Below are positions 24,878 to 33,804 of a stretch of 64,000 nt of DNA, piece by piece. The DNA lies in NCBI GenBank assembly GCA_041580235.1, contig JBFGEG010000001.1, positions 1 through 64,000 of the forward strand, written 5' to 3'. The position numbers and the translations under genes are program-made. This DNA comes from JADFOJ01 sp041580235. GTDB lineage: Bacteria; Planctomycetota; Phycisphaerae; Phycisphaerales; SM1A02. The notes beneath the pieces are model-generated. The model had not been told where the DNA came from, searched no databases, and saw only the letters and a program-made list of their open reading frames with translations. Positions within the stretch are counted from its first letter, which is position 1. The number at the start of each line of letters is the position of its first letter.

Positions 24878-27019
24878 ATGCGCCGAATCGCGTGGATCCT
24901 GGCGGTGGCACTCATCGTGGCCGGGCTGATTCTGTGGGTGCGGCATGACGAGCCGTCGGGCCGCCCGATTCGCAATGTCCTGCTCATCAGCCTCGACACG
25001 ACCCGCGCCGATCACCTGGGCTGCTACGGCTTCGCCGGGAACACGACGCCGAACCTCGACGGTCTGGCGGCGGAGGGCGTGCTGTTCGAGAACACGGTGG
25101 CACCGACGCCGCTGACCCTCCCGTCGCACACCTCGATGCTGACGGGCACGATCCCTCCCTATCACGGCGTGCACGACAACCTGTTCCTGGGACTGCGGCC
25201 GGGGAGCAACACGCTCGCCGGGACGCTCAAGAGCAACGGCTTCACGACGGGCGCGATCGTCAGCACCGTGGTGCTGCACCGCATCTACGGCCTGGACAGC
25301 GGGTTCGAAACCTACCAGGACCGGTTTGACGATCCACGGCTGGCCGAGCGTCGAGGCGACGAAGCGACACAGCGGGCGATCGAGTGGATCGAGCAGCAGT
25401 CCGGCGAGCCGTTCTTCCTGTTCCTGCACTATTACGACCCCCACTTCGAGTACGCGCCGCCGGAGCCGTTCGCGTCGAGTTTCCCGAACGACCCGTACGC
25501 GGGTGAGATTGCGTTCATGGACCACTGCGTGGGCCAGGTCATCGACACGCTCAAGGCGATGGAGCTCTACGACTCCACGCTCATCGTCGTCGTCGGCGAC
25601 CACGGCGAGATGCTCGAGGAGCACGACGAGTACTCCCACGGGTACTTCATCTACCAGGCGGCGATCCGCGTGCCGCTGATCCTTCGCGTACCGGGCATCG
25701 ACACGCCTCGCCGCGTGCCGTCGATCGCGGGGGTCGTTGACGTCGCACCGACGATCTGCTCGCTGCTGGGTCTCGAGCCGCCCGCGCCCTGCCACGGCAT
25801 CGACCTGTCGCCACGGCTGGGCGGCGAGCCGGCCACCGGCGGCGACCGGTTCGTGTACAGCGAGAGCCTGACGCCGACCAAGTACCTTGCCAACGGGCTG
25901 CGGGGGCTGGTCGGCGACCGGTGGAAGTACATCCGCACCACGAGGCCGGAGCTCTACGATCTCGTGGCCGACCCCCAGGAGCAGCATAACGTCGTGTCCT
26001 CCCACGCCGACGTCGCCGACGAGCTCGACACGCGGCTGGCCCAGCGGCTGGCCATCGGCCCCGACTCCGCCGAGCCGGTGGCCGTCGACCAGGCGACGCT
26101 CGATCGGCTTCGCAGCCTCGGGTACGTCGGCGGCCGTATCGACGACCGGACCGCGGTGGACGAGAGCCGTGCCGACCCGAAGGACCTCATCGAGCTCCAC
26201 AGCCAGGTCTCCACGCTCGAGCGTCTGACTTCCGGCGGGCAGCTCGAGCGAGCCGAGGCGATCGGCCGGTCATTGATGCAGCGCTACGCCGATCTTGCCG
26301 TCGTGCAGTACCACGTGGGGGTGGTGACGATGAGACAGGGCCGACTGGAGGAGGCGACGGGGCACTTCAAGCGGGCCCTGGAGCTCGACTCGGAGTACTT
26401 CCTGGCGGCCAAGGACCTCGCCGAGACCACGGAGATGATCGGGCAGCTCGACGAGGCGATCGACGCCTACCGGCGGGCGATCTCGATCCGGCCCAACGAG
26501 CCGCGGGTCCACTACAACCTGGCGCGTCTTCTCTTTCGACGCGGCGAGGCCGAGCCCGCCCTGCGGCACCTGACCGAGTCGACGCGTCTGAACCCTGAGG
26601 TGCCGGTCGTGCAGTCCGCCCTCGCATCGGTCTACCTTGAGCTGGGTCGGGACGACGAGGCGATCGCCCACTACCGCAGGGTCGTCGAGCTGGCGCCCCA
26701 CGACCCGCGGTTCCACGACCTGCTCGCCTGGCTGCTGATCACCCGGACGGAGCCGTCACCCGACGCCGTCTCGCAAGCCGTGACGCTGGCCACCCGTGCC
26801 TGCGAGCTGACGCAACGCACGGCGGGCGAGCCGCTCGACACGCTGGCCGTCGCGCAGGCGGCAGGTGGCGACTACGCGGCGGCGATCGCGACCTCCGAGC
26901 AGGCCCTCGCGTTGCACCGCCAGCAGGGCAAGACGGCCCAGATCGCCGAGACGCAGCGACGCCTGACGCTCTACCGGGCCCGCCAGCCCTACCGCGAGGC
27001 GGATCCGGACCCCTCCTGA
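24878..27019 (+). CDS. Sulfatase-like (alkaline phosphatase superfamily) hydrolase fused to TPR repeats
   Basis: The 713-residue protein has an N-terminal membrane anchor (about residues 4-21), a sulfatase-fold domain (about 30-440) and a C-terminal set of at least four TPR units (about 470-610), for example GRLEEATGHFKRALELD and GQLDEAIDAYRRAISIRP. Metal site residues include NVLLISLDTTRADHLG near 33 and GDHGEMLEEH. The formylglycine motif C-x-P-S-R is replaced by T80-L-P-S-H, so it cannot be activated as a classical sulfatase; a threonine nucleophile, as in phospho-transferring relatives, is likelier. It may act on phospho- or sulfo-groups of surface glycans. Substrate unknown. Confidence 0.75.
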   Translation: MRRIAWILAVALIVAGLILWVRHDEPSGRPIRNVLLISLDTTRADHLGCYGFAGNTTPNLDGLAAEGVLFENTVAPTPLTLPSHTSMLTGTIPPYHGVHDNLFLGLRPGSNTLAGTLKSNGFTTGAIVSTVVLHRIYGLDSGFETYQDRFDDPRLAERRGDEATQRAIEWIEQQSGEPFFLFLHYYDPHFEYAPPEPFASSFPNDPYAGEIAFMDHCVGQVIDTLKAMELYDSTLIVVVGDHGEMLEEHDEYSHGYFIYQAAIRVPLILRVPGIDTPRRVPSIAGVVDVAPTICSLLGLEPPAPCHGIDLSPRLGGEPATGGDRFVYSESLTPTKYLANGLRGLVGDRWKYIRTTRPELYDLVADPQEQHNVVSSHADVADELDTRLAQRLAIGPDSAEPVAVDQATLDRLRSLGYVGGRIDDRTAVDESRADPKDLIELHSQVSTLERLTSGGQLERAEAIGRSLMQRYADLAVVQYHVGVVTMRQGRLEEATGHFKRALELDSEYFLAAKDLAETTEMIGQLDEAIDAYRRAISIRPNEPRVHYNLARLLFRRGEAEPALRHLTESTRLNPEVPVVQSALASVYLELGRDDEAIAHYRRVVELAPHDPRFHDLLAWLLITRTEPSPDAVSQAVTLATRACELTQRTAGEPLDTLAVAQAAGGDYAAAIATSEQALALHRQQGKTAQIAETQRRLTLYRARQPYREADPDPS

Positions 27020-27206
27020 CCGGGGGCTTTCGGGAGCCGTGTCCCCGGAAAAATTCCAATCCATAAAAAACCGCTCGCTCGCCCGTGGAGCGTGAGGTAT
27101 CGTGCCCTCCAGAGCCGGCGGCAGCCCGACCGGCCCCGTCCGCAAGGCGTCCGGGACGGCCGGCGGACGTTGGTCAAGCAAGCACGCAAGCATGGAGATG
27201 GAAGAT

Positions 27207-29273
27207 ATGGCTCAGTTCATTGCGCGGCGGACGTTGAGGCTCACCTTGCTGGCAGGCGGCGTCGCCCTGGTCACGTCGTCGGCGGTGGCGGGACCGCCAC
27301 CGCAGTCGGTCGCCCGCCAGTGGAACGAGGTCCTGCTCGGCGCCATCCGGGTGGATTACGCCCGGCCGACCATCCACGCGCGGAACCTCTATCACGTGTC
27401 GGTCGCGATGTGGGACGCGTGGGCCGTGTACGACGATGTCGCCGACGGCATCTTCAATACGGAGAAGCTCCCGGACGGCCCCGGCAAACGGGAGGAGGCT
27501 CTCAGCTTCGCGGCGTACCGGGTTCTCAAGGCCCGCTTCGTGAACTCGCCCGGGGCGGCCGAGTCGCTGCTCGCCTTCGACAACCTGATGGACGCCCTGG
27601 GCTACAACAAGGACTTCGAGGAGACCTTCGGCAACCTGCCCGCCGCGGTGGGCAACCGATGCGCCGCGTCCGTGCTTGCCGCCGGGCTCGCCGACGGCTC
27701 GAACGAGATCAACGAGTACGTCAACCAGTATTACTCGCCGGTCAACGAGCCTCTGCTGCCGGACTTTCCCGGCAACCCCGACATCACGGATCCGAACCGA
27801 TGGCAGCCGCTGGCCCTGGAGTGGTTCAAGGACCAGGGAGGCAATGTCATCGTGGGCGGGTACCCGGAGTTTCTCAGCCCGGAATGGGGCATCGTCACGC
27901 CCTTCTCGCTCAAGCCCGCCGACGCCACGATCTATCAGCGTGACAACTTCGACTACTGGGTCTATCACGATCCCGGCCCGCCGCCGCAGATCGGCGGCGT
28001 CGGCGATGACTACTACAAGTGGGGCTTCGAGCAGGTGTCGATCTGGAGCTCGCACCTCGACGCCACCGACGGCGTGATGTGGGACGTGTCACCGGCGTCG
28101 ATCGGCAACGCCCCGCTTCCCGACCCCAGCCAGTACGACTCGTACTACGACCGCATCAACGGAGGCGACTGGGGCCCGGGCTACACCCTCAACCCGGTGA
28201 CGGGCCAGCCCTACACGCCCCAGATCGTTCCCCGCGGCGACTACGCCCGCATCCTCGCCGAGTTCTGGGCGGACGGACCCGAGTCCGAGACGCCGCCCGG
28301 CCACTGGTTCGTGCTCCTCAACTACGTCTCCGATCACCCGGACACCGTCAAGCAGCTCGGCGGGGAGGGTCCGGTGCTCGACGACCTGGAGTGGGACGTC
28401 AAGACCTACCTGGCCATGGGCGGCGCCATGCACGACGTGGCGATCGCCTGCTGGGGCACGAAGGGCTGGTATGACTACCTTCGACCGATCTCGGCGATCC
28501 GTTACATGTGCGACCAGGGCCAGTCGTCGGAGATCGGCGAGCCGGACTACCACCCCCACGGCATCCGGCTCATCCCCGGCCTGATCGAGCGGATCACGAT
28601 GGCGTCGGCATCGGCCGGCGAGCGGCACGAGCACCTCGCCGCGTACATCGGCCAGATCGCGATCCTGGCCTGGCGGGGCCACACGTACATCACTGATCCT
28701 GATACGGACACGGCGGGGGTCGGCTGGATCCGGGCCGCCGAATGGTGGCCGTACCAGCGGCCCACCTTCGTGACGCCGCCCTTTGCCGGCTACACGTCGG
28801 GTCACAGCACCTACAGCCGCGCCGCGGCCGAGCTCATGACCCTGCTGACGGGCTCGGAGTACTTCCCCGGCGGGATGGGCGAGTTCTACTGCCCGCAGAA
28901 CGAGTTCCTCGTCTTCGAGGACGGGCCGAGCATGGATGTCACTCTGCAGTGGGCGAAGTACGGCGACGCCAGCGACCAGTGCTCGCTCTCGCGTATCTGG
29001 GGCGGCATCCATCCCGGCGCCGACGACCTGCCGGGCCGGCAGATGGGCCTGATCATCGGACCGGAGGCGTTCTGCGAGGCGTCCCGCTACTACAACGGGC
29101 AGTTCACGTGCCCTGCGGACATCGACGGGGACGGCGTTGTCGGCATCAGCGACTTCCTGGCCCTGATCGGCCTGTGGGGCTCGGGCGACTGCAACGCCGA
29201 TGTCAACGCCGACGACGAGGTCGGGATCGACGACTTCCTGACGGTGCTCGGCACCTGGGGCGTCTGCCCCTGA
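27207..29273 (+). CDS. Vanadium-dependent haloperoxidase-like protein with dockerin-like tail
   Basis: A 688-residue secreted protein: signal peptide (MAQFIARRTLRLTLLAGGVALVTSSAVA), then an all-helical PAP2/haloperoxidase-type domain. Recognisable active-site blocks are TKGWYDYLRPISAIRYM (Lys, Arg), YTSGHSTYSRAAAE near residue 530 with the Ser-Gly-His motif, and SRIWGGIHPGADDLPGR with the vanadate histidine. In haloperoxidases these bind vanadate and halide; in phosphatases a phosphate. Two dockerin-like repeats end the protein (DIDGDGVVGISDFLALIGLWG, DVNADDEVGIDDFLTVLGTWG). ATG 27207 is preferred over ATG 27192 and 27198 because GGAG and GGAAG lie just ahead of it. Halide activity is inferred from the family. 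Confidence 0.75.
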   Translation: MAQFIARRTLRLTLLAGGVALVTSSAVAGPPPQSVARQWNEVLLGAIRVDYARPTIHARNLYHVSVAMWDAWAVYDDVADGIFNTEKLPDGPGKREEALSFAAYRVLKARFVNSPGAAESLLAFDNLMDALGYNKDFEETFGNLPAAVGNRCAASVLAAGLADGSNEINEYVNQYYSPVNEPLLPDFPGNPDITDPNRWQPLALEWFKDQGGNVIVGGYPEFLSPEWGIVTPFSLKPADATIYQRDNFDYWVYHDPGPPPQIGGVGDDYYKWGFEQVSIWSSHLDATDGVMWDVSPASIGNAPLPDPSQYDSYYDRINGGDWGPGYTLNPVTGQPYTPQIVPRGDYARILAEFWADGPESETPPGHWFVLLNYVSDHPDTVKQLGGEGPVLDDLEWDVKTYLAMGGAMHDVAIACWGTKGWYDYLRPISAIRYMCDQGQSSEIGEPDYHPHGIRLIPGLIERITMASASAGERHEHLAAYIGQIAILAWRGHTYITDPDTDTAGVGWIRAAEWWPYQRPTFVTPPFAGYTSGHSTYSRAAAELMTLLTGSEYFPGGMGEFYCPQNEFLVFEDGPSMDVTLQWAKYGDASDQCSLSRIWGGIHPGADDLPGRQMGLIIGPEAFCEASRYYNGQFTCPADIDGDGVVGISDFLALIGLWGSGDCNADVNADDEVGIDDFLTVLGTWGVCP

Positions 29274-29280
29274 GAGCGGG

Positions 29281-29310
29281 CACGGAGCACGAAGACACGA
29301 AGGCACGAAG
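29281..29310 (+). repeat. Short CACGRAG tandem repeat after a dockerin-tailed gene
   Basis: CACGGAG, CACGAAG, A, CACGAAG, G, CACGAAG runs from 29281 to 29310, starting seven bases after the stop of the haloperoxidase-like gene. A related run (CACGGAG, G, CACGAGG) starts at 62133, six bases after the stop of another dockerin-tailed gene. Confidence 0.55.
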
Positions 29311-29332
29311 GACCTCACTTCGTGCCTTTTTT
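29301..29332 (+). terminator. Strong intrinsic terminator after the haloperoxidase-like gene
   Basis: AGGCACGAAG (29301-29310) pairs with CTTCGTGCCT (29318-29327), loop GACCTCA, followed by a T-run up to 29332. It lies 28 bases after the stop codon, inside a small CACGAAG-repeat cluster. Confidence 0.85.
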
Positions 29333-29339
29333 CGTTCGA

Positions 29340-31226
29340 CTATGCCGCCCGTCGAACACGCTCGGGTCTGTGAACGGCGACACAACGCCTGACGTCGTCG
29401 CGGACCTCGTCGGCGCCGCGGCCTTCGACGAACAGTCGGGCCCAGATCTCGGTGGCCAGCAGCTGCCCGCCCCAGTCCCGCGACGGGTCGCCGACCAGCA
29501 GCTGCAGGCCCTCGGCCGAAAGCCCGTAGAAATCGGCGAGAAAGCCCCCGGCGAAGAACCGCGGGTCGATCCGCAGACGCTGCAGGACCGAGACGGGAAA
29601 CGCCTGCTTGGGCCGGCGGCACAGACCACGCGGCAGGTACCGCTCGGCGACCCGGCGCAGCACCCACTTGTCCACGACGAACGGGTGGCGGCGGGTGTGC
29701 AGGCAGCGGCTCCCGCGAAGCCGGCCGCGGCGCGGCATGTTGACGGCCAGTGACGCGAGACGGTGGCCCAGAAACGGAAAGCGTGACTCGATCCCCCACG
29801 CCATGGCCAGCCGGTCGTTGCGGTGCAGCAGGGTCGTCAGGTGTCGCCGGACGAGGTCGAGCACCGTGGCCGTCTGTACTCGCTCGGCGTCATCAAGGTG
29901 GCCCAGGGCGGCGGCGATGTCCGGGCCGTCGTCGGGCCGCTGGGTCAGTCGCCGCAGCAGCTCCATGCGTCCGGACGCCCGTCGCGGCCACAGAAGCCGC
30001 GCGGCCCGCGGCGCCCAGCGATGCACCACGCGGTGCAAGCCGTCCACGCCGCGGCGATACCGGCCGACCCACGGCTCCAACGCGACCTGGGGGTAGCCCA
30101 GGAAGTACTCGTCGGCGCCCTCCCCGGTCAGCAGGACCTTGATGCCGTCCGCCGACGCATCCCGGCACACGAGCGAGAACGGAACCGCGTTGACGTGGTA
30201 GGTGATCGGCGCGTCGTTGTGCCAGATCGCGTCCACGAGGTGCTCCAGGAACTCGTGATCGCCGACCCGTGTCACGTGCAGGGGCTGACGCAGGTGCGTT
30301 GCAAGCCGCGTCGCGTGCTCGGTCTCGCTGTCGTGCTCGACATCGGCGTGGTACAGCGACAGCGACCGCGACTGGCCGGCCGCGACGGCGGCGATGAGGC
30401 TCGAGTCGAGGCCTCCGCTGGCCAGGCAGGCAATCGGGGCGTCACTGCGCAGACGCAGCGACACGCTCTCGTTGAGCGCCTCGTCCACTCGGTTGATCAG
30501 CGCTTCGTCAGTGCACATGGCCAGCTCGTCGCGAAGCGTCTCATCCACGAAGTCCAGCGGGGTCCGGAACCGCCGGGACTCCGCAGTGCCGCCGGCGTCA
30601 AAGCGGATCACCTCGCCCGGCGTCACGCGTCGAATGTCTCGGTGCAGCGTGTGACGGCCCCACGTGCAGCCCTGACCCAGAAGCATGGCCTCCACGGTCA
30701 CGGGATCGACCTGCGACTGCGGTGTCAGCAGCGCCTTGGTCTCGGACGCGAAGCGGACCTCGCGGTCCCGGGCCGTGTAGTAGAGCGGCTTGATGCCGTG
30801 GCGATCGCGCACCAGGGTCAGCGACCGGTCACGCCGGTCCCACAGGGCGAACGCGAAGAACCCCTCGAGCTCGGGCAGGACGGCCTCCAGGCCGAAGGCG
30901 GCAATCGACTCCAGCAGCACCTCGGTGTCGCCGGTCGAGCAAAGGACGCCGCCGCCCTGCTCCAGACGCCGCCTGAGCTCCCGGTAGTTGTAGATTTCGC
31001 CGTTGCCGGCGAGCACGAACCGCCGGCACCGCGATGTCATGGGCTGGGCGGCGCGGTCCGTCGGATCGAGGATCGCCAGCCGCACATGGCCGAGGGCCAG
31101 GCCGCCTTCCAGCATGACGCCGGCGTCGTCGGGGCCGCGGTGATCAAGACGCGCCCGCATGTCGAGGATCGCGCACTCCTCCACGGGATCGTCATCGAAA
31201 CGCCGGATGCCGACCAGGCCGCACAT
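29340..31226 (-). CDS. asnB: Asparagine synthetase (glutamine-hydrolysing)
   Basis: Converts aspartate, glutamine and ATP to asparagine. The 628-residue protein starts MCGLVGI with Cys2, the N-terminal nucleophile of the glutaminase domain (about 1-200), with GPDDAG, GNGEIYNYRELRR and RDRHGIKPLYY typical of the family. The synthetase domain has the PP-loop signature ASGGLDSSLIAAV near residue 250 and GEGADEYFLGYP. Use of ATG 31226 is fixed by the need for Cys2. It is separated from the polysaccharide locus by the PilZ gene and lies in opposite orientation; it could feed asparagine metabolism or modify peptides or sugars. In the family, close relatives act in surface polysaccharide loci. Confidence 0.85.
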   Translation of the reverse strand: MCGLVGIRRFDDDPVEECAILDMRARLDHRGPDDAGVMLEGGLALGHVRLAILDPTDRAAQPMTSRCRRFVLAGNGEIYNYRELRRRLEQGGGVLCSTGDTEVLLESIAAFGLEAVLPELEGFFAFALWDRRDRSLTLVRDRHGIKPLYYTARDREVRFASETKALLTPQSQVDPVTVEAMLLGQGCTWGRHTLHRDIRRVTPGEVIRFDAGGTAESRRFRTPLDFVDETLRDELAMCTDEALINRVDEALNESVSLRLRSDAPIACLASGGLDSSLIAAVAAGQSRSLSLYHADVEHDSETEHATRLATHLRQPLHVTRVGDHEFLEHLVDAIWHNDAPITYHVNAVPFSLVCRDASADGIKVLLTGEGADEYFLGYPQVALEPWVGRYRRGVDGLHRVVHRWAPRAARLLWPRRASGRMELLRRLTQRPDDGPDIAAALGHLDDAERVQTATVLDLVRRHLTTLLHRNDRLAMAWGIESRFPFLGHRLASLAVNMPRRGRLRGSRCLHTRRHPFVVDKWVLRRVAERYLPRGLCRRPKQAFPVSVLQRLRIDPRFFAGGFLADFYGLSAEGLQLLVGDPSRDWGGQLLATEIWARLFVEGRGADEVRDDVRRCVAVHRPERVRRAA

Positions 31227-31340
31227 CTGGGGGGTTATCGGAAAGAATCGACCCGTCATTGAGTCGGCGAGCCACGACCAAAGGTCTGCAGTCGCGGGGC
31301 CGATAGAAGCACGGCGACGATTCTTCATCGGGGGGCGCGG

Positions 31341-32069
31341 ATGGCGGCAAGACGCCGAGCACAGTACCGGGTCGAGCTCGACAACGCGGTCGGCCTGAAG
31401 GTCGTGGTCTCGAATCCAAAGGGCCCCCCCATGGCGGGCCACCTCGTCGACGTGAGCGGCTCGGGCGCTGGCGTCCGCTTCGAGGTCCCCGAGGCGCCGA
31501 ACCTCGCCGTCGGCCAGATCGTCGATCTCGTCTTCACGTCCGAGCAGCTCTCGAACCCCCTCACGGTGGCCGCCACGGTGCAGCACCGGACCGAGGAGGA
31601 AGATCGGAGCACCCGCCGCTACGGGTTCCGATTCCTCCAGGCCCAGCAGCTCGAGTCGCACCTGCCGCCGAAGCTCCGTGAGTTCTTCAATCGGCGCCGC
31701 GCCCTGCGGGTCGCGCCCGATCCGTACAAGCCCATCCAGGTCTCGATGCAGGCTCCCGACGCCGATGCGCCCCTGGAGGTCCGCCTGGAGAACCTCTCGG
31801 AGCTCGGCTGCCGGATCAGTCTCGAGCGGGAGCTGGAGCCCTCGTTCGCGGACACCACGCTCGTCGAGCTCACGCTGGAGCTTCCCGACGTCAAGGAGCC
31901 GCTGCTCGTATCCGGTGACATCCGCTACCGCCGGCTGGTCGGCCGCCGGATCCAGTACGGCATCGAGTTCAGCGCCAAGCGCTGCCGGAACTTCGAAACC
32001 ACCCGCGGCATCCTCGCCAAGTACGTGGCCGAGCGGTTTCAGGAGATGGTTCGGTCCTCGGCGGCCTGA
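31341..32069 (+). CDS. Protein with two tandem PilZ-type c-di-GMP domains
   Basis: A 242-residue cytoplasmic protein built of two similar halves. Half one has RRRAQYRV (R-x-x-x-R) near residue 4 and DVSGSGAGVRF (D-x-S-x-x-G) near residue 36; half two has RRRALRV near residue 118 and NLSELGCRISL near 152. These are the two conserved cyclic-di-GMP-binding elements of PilZ domains, each present twice. It lies immediately upstream of the polysaccharide locus, so it may carry c-di-GMP control of exopolysaccharide or motility. There is no catalytic domain attached. The start has no clear competing codon. Link to the locus is inferred from position. Confidence 0.75.
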   Translation: MAARRRAQYRVELDNAVGLKVVVSNPKGPPMAGHLVDVSGSGAGVRFEVPEAPNLAVGQIVDLVFTSEQLSNPLTVAATVQHRTEEEDRSTRRYGFRFLQAQQLESHLPPKLREFFNRRRALRVAPDPYKPIQVSMQAPDADAPLEVRLENLSELGCRISLERELEPSFADTTLVELTLELPDVKEPLLVSGDIRYRRLVGRRIQYGIEFSAKRCRNFETTRGILAKYVAERFQEMVRSSAA

Positions 32070-32216
32070 GGCTCGTCGGGCGTGTTCGTGTGCTGCCGTC
32101 GGCGTCCTGCCGGTCCAACCGCGGCATCCATGCCGCGGACTGGGGCTGTCGATTGTTCGGCATCCTCCCGGCCGCCGGCTTGCCCCAGCGTGTCCTGACT
32201 CTGTCCTGCCCGATGG

Positions 32217-32897
32217 CTAATGGCCGTCCTCTGTCTGCGTGCAGGCCTGCCCCGGTTGGGGCTGACCTTCTGCCTCCTCATCTTCCGGCCGCCGGTACCA
32301 CCAGAAATTGATGACGGCGCAGGCTCCGACGCAGACGATGCCGGCGAGCTCCAGGAGCCACGAGACCCGAACGCCCAGCACGCCGAAGGACAGTGCGGCC
32401 TCCACGTCGTGGAATGACGACGCGCGGGCCAGCAGGAAGAAGGCCAGCAGAACCAGGCCGAAGAAGGCCAGCACGTGGCGGGGCAGCAGGTCCCGGGTGA
32501 GCCTCAGCAGCACGGTCAGCCCCGCCAGGCCGCCGACGGCGATGGCCAGAACGAACAGCGTCTGGATCTGGGCCCGCTGCTCGTACCAGCCCTCCGCCTT
32601 GGCGATGCGTCGACCGAGGTCCGTCACCCATGTCTGCATGTCTACCTGCTTGTTGAGGCTGAGGAAGATGAACAGAACGATCAGTAGGTTCCAGAACAGA
32701 AAGCTCGCCCGATAAGCGTGGCGGCGATCGCGGTTGCGGCGCTCCTCGCCCTCGTACTTGGCGGCCATCTGCGCGCCGATCATGGCGACGCGGAGGGCTC
32801 GCACGCAGACGATCGCGACCACGAAGTAGCCGATGCAGATGACCCACCCGGCAATCGTCGGGTCGCCCACCAGCGCGAGTGTCGTCGTCGCTCCCAC
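32217..32897 (-). CDS. Multi-pass membrane protein, function unknown
   Basis: A 226-residue protein with about five hydrophobic segments: GWVICIGYFVVAIVCVRALRV near the start, LFWNLLIVLFIFLSL, TLFVLAIAVGGLAGLTVLLRL, HVLAFFGLVLLAFFLLA and LLELAGIVCVGACAVINFWWY. Between the first and second is a highly charged loop (EGEERRNRDRRHAYR). No family is recognised. The start is uncertain: a GTG at 32897 places the first helix at the N-terminus; the frame is open further upstream. It diverges from the antiterminator gene, so 32,898-33,149 must contain the promoter region of the large polysaccharide locus. Confidence 0.55.
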   Translation of the reverse strand: MGATTTLALVGDPTIAGWVICIGYFVVAIVCVRALRVAMIGAQMAAKYEGEERRNRDRRHAYRASFLFWNLLIVLFIFLSLNKQVDMQTWVTDLGRRIAKAEGWYEQRAQIQTLFVLAIAVGGLAGLTVLLRLTRDLLPRHVLAFFGLVLLAFFLLARASSFHDVEAALSFGVLGVRVSWLLELAGIVCVGACAVINFWWYRRPEDEEAEGQPQPGQACTQTEDGH

Positions 32898-33149
32898 ACA
32901 AGCCGCTTCGGCCCGAGTGACCCGGTGAACCCGGCGTTGAGAATGCCTTCCGTCCGAATCAGGCGACCCACTTGGGAGAGTTACCCCAGGCGGAATAACC
33001 CGGCTTCCTGATCTGGCCGATATCACGACCGCGAGCCCTGCCGCAAGCCTCTGTGGAGCACTGCCTTGCCGATCGAGTGCACGAAGTCGCCACGCCGCCC
33101 GGAGCCGGCCGTCGAGACCCCGCCATCCGATCACCGGGTGGTGGAGGTC
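32898..33149. promoter_or_regulatory. Intergenic region upstream of the polysaccharide locus, likely holding its promoter
   Basis: About 250 bases lie between the divergent membrane gene and the antiterminator gene. It is the only long non-coding stretch at the head of 28 kb of co-directional genes. I saw TTGGGA-17 bases-ATAACC near 32971, a weak sigma-70-like pair, but no convincing operator or ops-like element. Confidence 0.35.
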
Positions 33150-33674
33150 GTGACGTCCGATAAAAGCCTGTCTGGGCGATCAAGGGGCAGTTTCTGCTGG
33201 CACGTCCTGCACACGAGGGCTCGCCAGGAGAAGGCCCTGGCCAGGACGCTCGCCGCGGCCGAGATCGAGCACTACCTGCCGCTGGTGAAGCGACCGAGGT
33301 TCCGCGGCCAACGCAAGCGATTCGTGGACGAGCCGCTGTTCGCGTCGTACCTGTTCCTGTACGGGCCGCTGGAGGCCACGTACCTCGCCGTGACCACCAA
33401 GCGGGTGGCCGGCGTCATCAAGGTCCCCGATCAGCGGCGCTTCGCACGCGAGCTGGAGCAGATCCGGCTCGCCCTCGAGCAGGGAGCCGAGCTCAGCCCC
33501 TACCGGTACCTGAAGGTGGGCCGGCGGGCGCGGGTGAGCGCGGGGCCGTTCCGCGGCATTGAAGGACTCGTCGAGGAGTGGCTCAAGGCCGACCGGCTGG
33601 TGCTCCAGATCGACGCCCTGGGACGGGCGACGAGCCTGGAGATCGACGCCGGCCTCCTCGAAGCGGTGGACTAG
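33150..33674 (+). CDS. NusG/RfaH-family transcription antiterminator at the head of the polysaccharide locus
   Basis: A 174-residue NusG paralogue (start GTG 33150 chosen; the frame is open to 33066). It has the NGN domain start CWHVLHTRARQEKALARTLAA, LPLVKRPRFRGQRKRFVDEPLFASYLFLYG, and a C-terminal KOW domain (VGRRARVSAGPFRGIEGLVEEW). RfaH, LoaP and UpxY proteins of this family let RNA polymerase read long polysaccharide operons past terminators by loading at a specific site. It is the first gene of the 28-kb block and is followed by a 130-base gap, so it likely regulates that block. A general NusG is usually encoded next to secE or rplK, which are not here. Confidence 0.8.
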   Translation: MTSDKSLSGRSRGSFCWHVLHTRARQEKALARTLAAAEIEHYLPLVKRPRFRGQRKRFVDEPLFASYLFLYGPLEATYLAVTTKRVAGVIKVPDQRRFARELEQIRLALEQGAELSPYRYLKVGRRARVSAGPFRGIEGLVEEWLKADRLVLQIDALGRATSLEIDAGLLEAVD

Positions 33675-33804
33675 AGCGAGCCCGCTCTCGTCCACGACAA
33701 CCGGTGTTTCCTGGCCAGATCGGCACCAACTCCGGTGCGCTCGACGCAGGCGAAGCCCGCCCGGGTGCGACAGACTCCTTTCCCGCACGTGCCCCGACAC
33801 ACCC

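Noticed and set aside
33020..33070. Sigma-54 promoter in front of the antiterminator (TGGAGC...TTGCC)
   Set aside because: The distance between the GG and GC elements is one base too long compared with the -24/-12 consensus.
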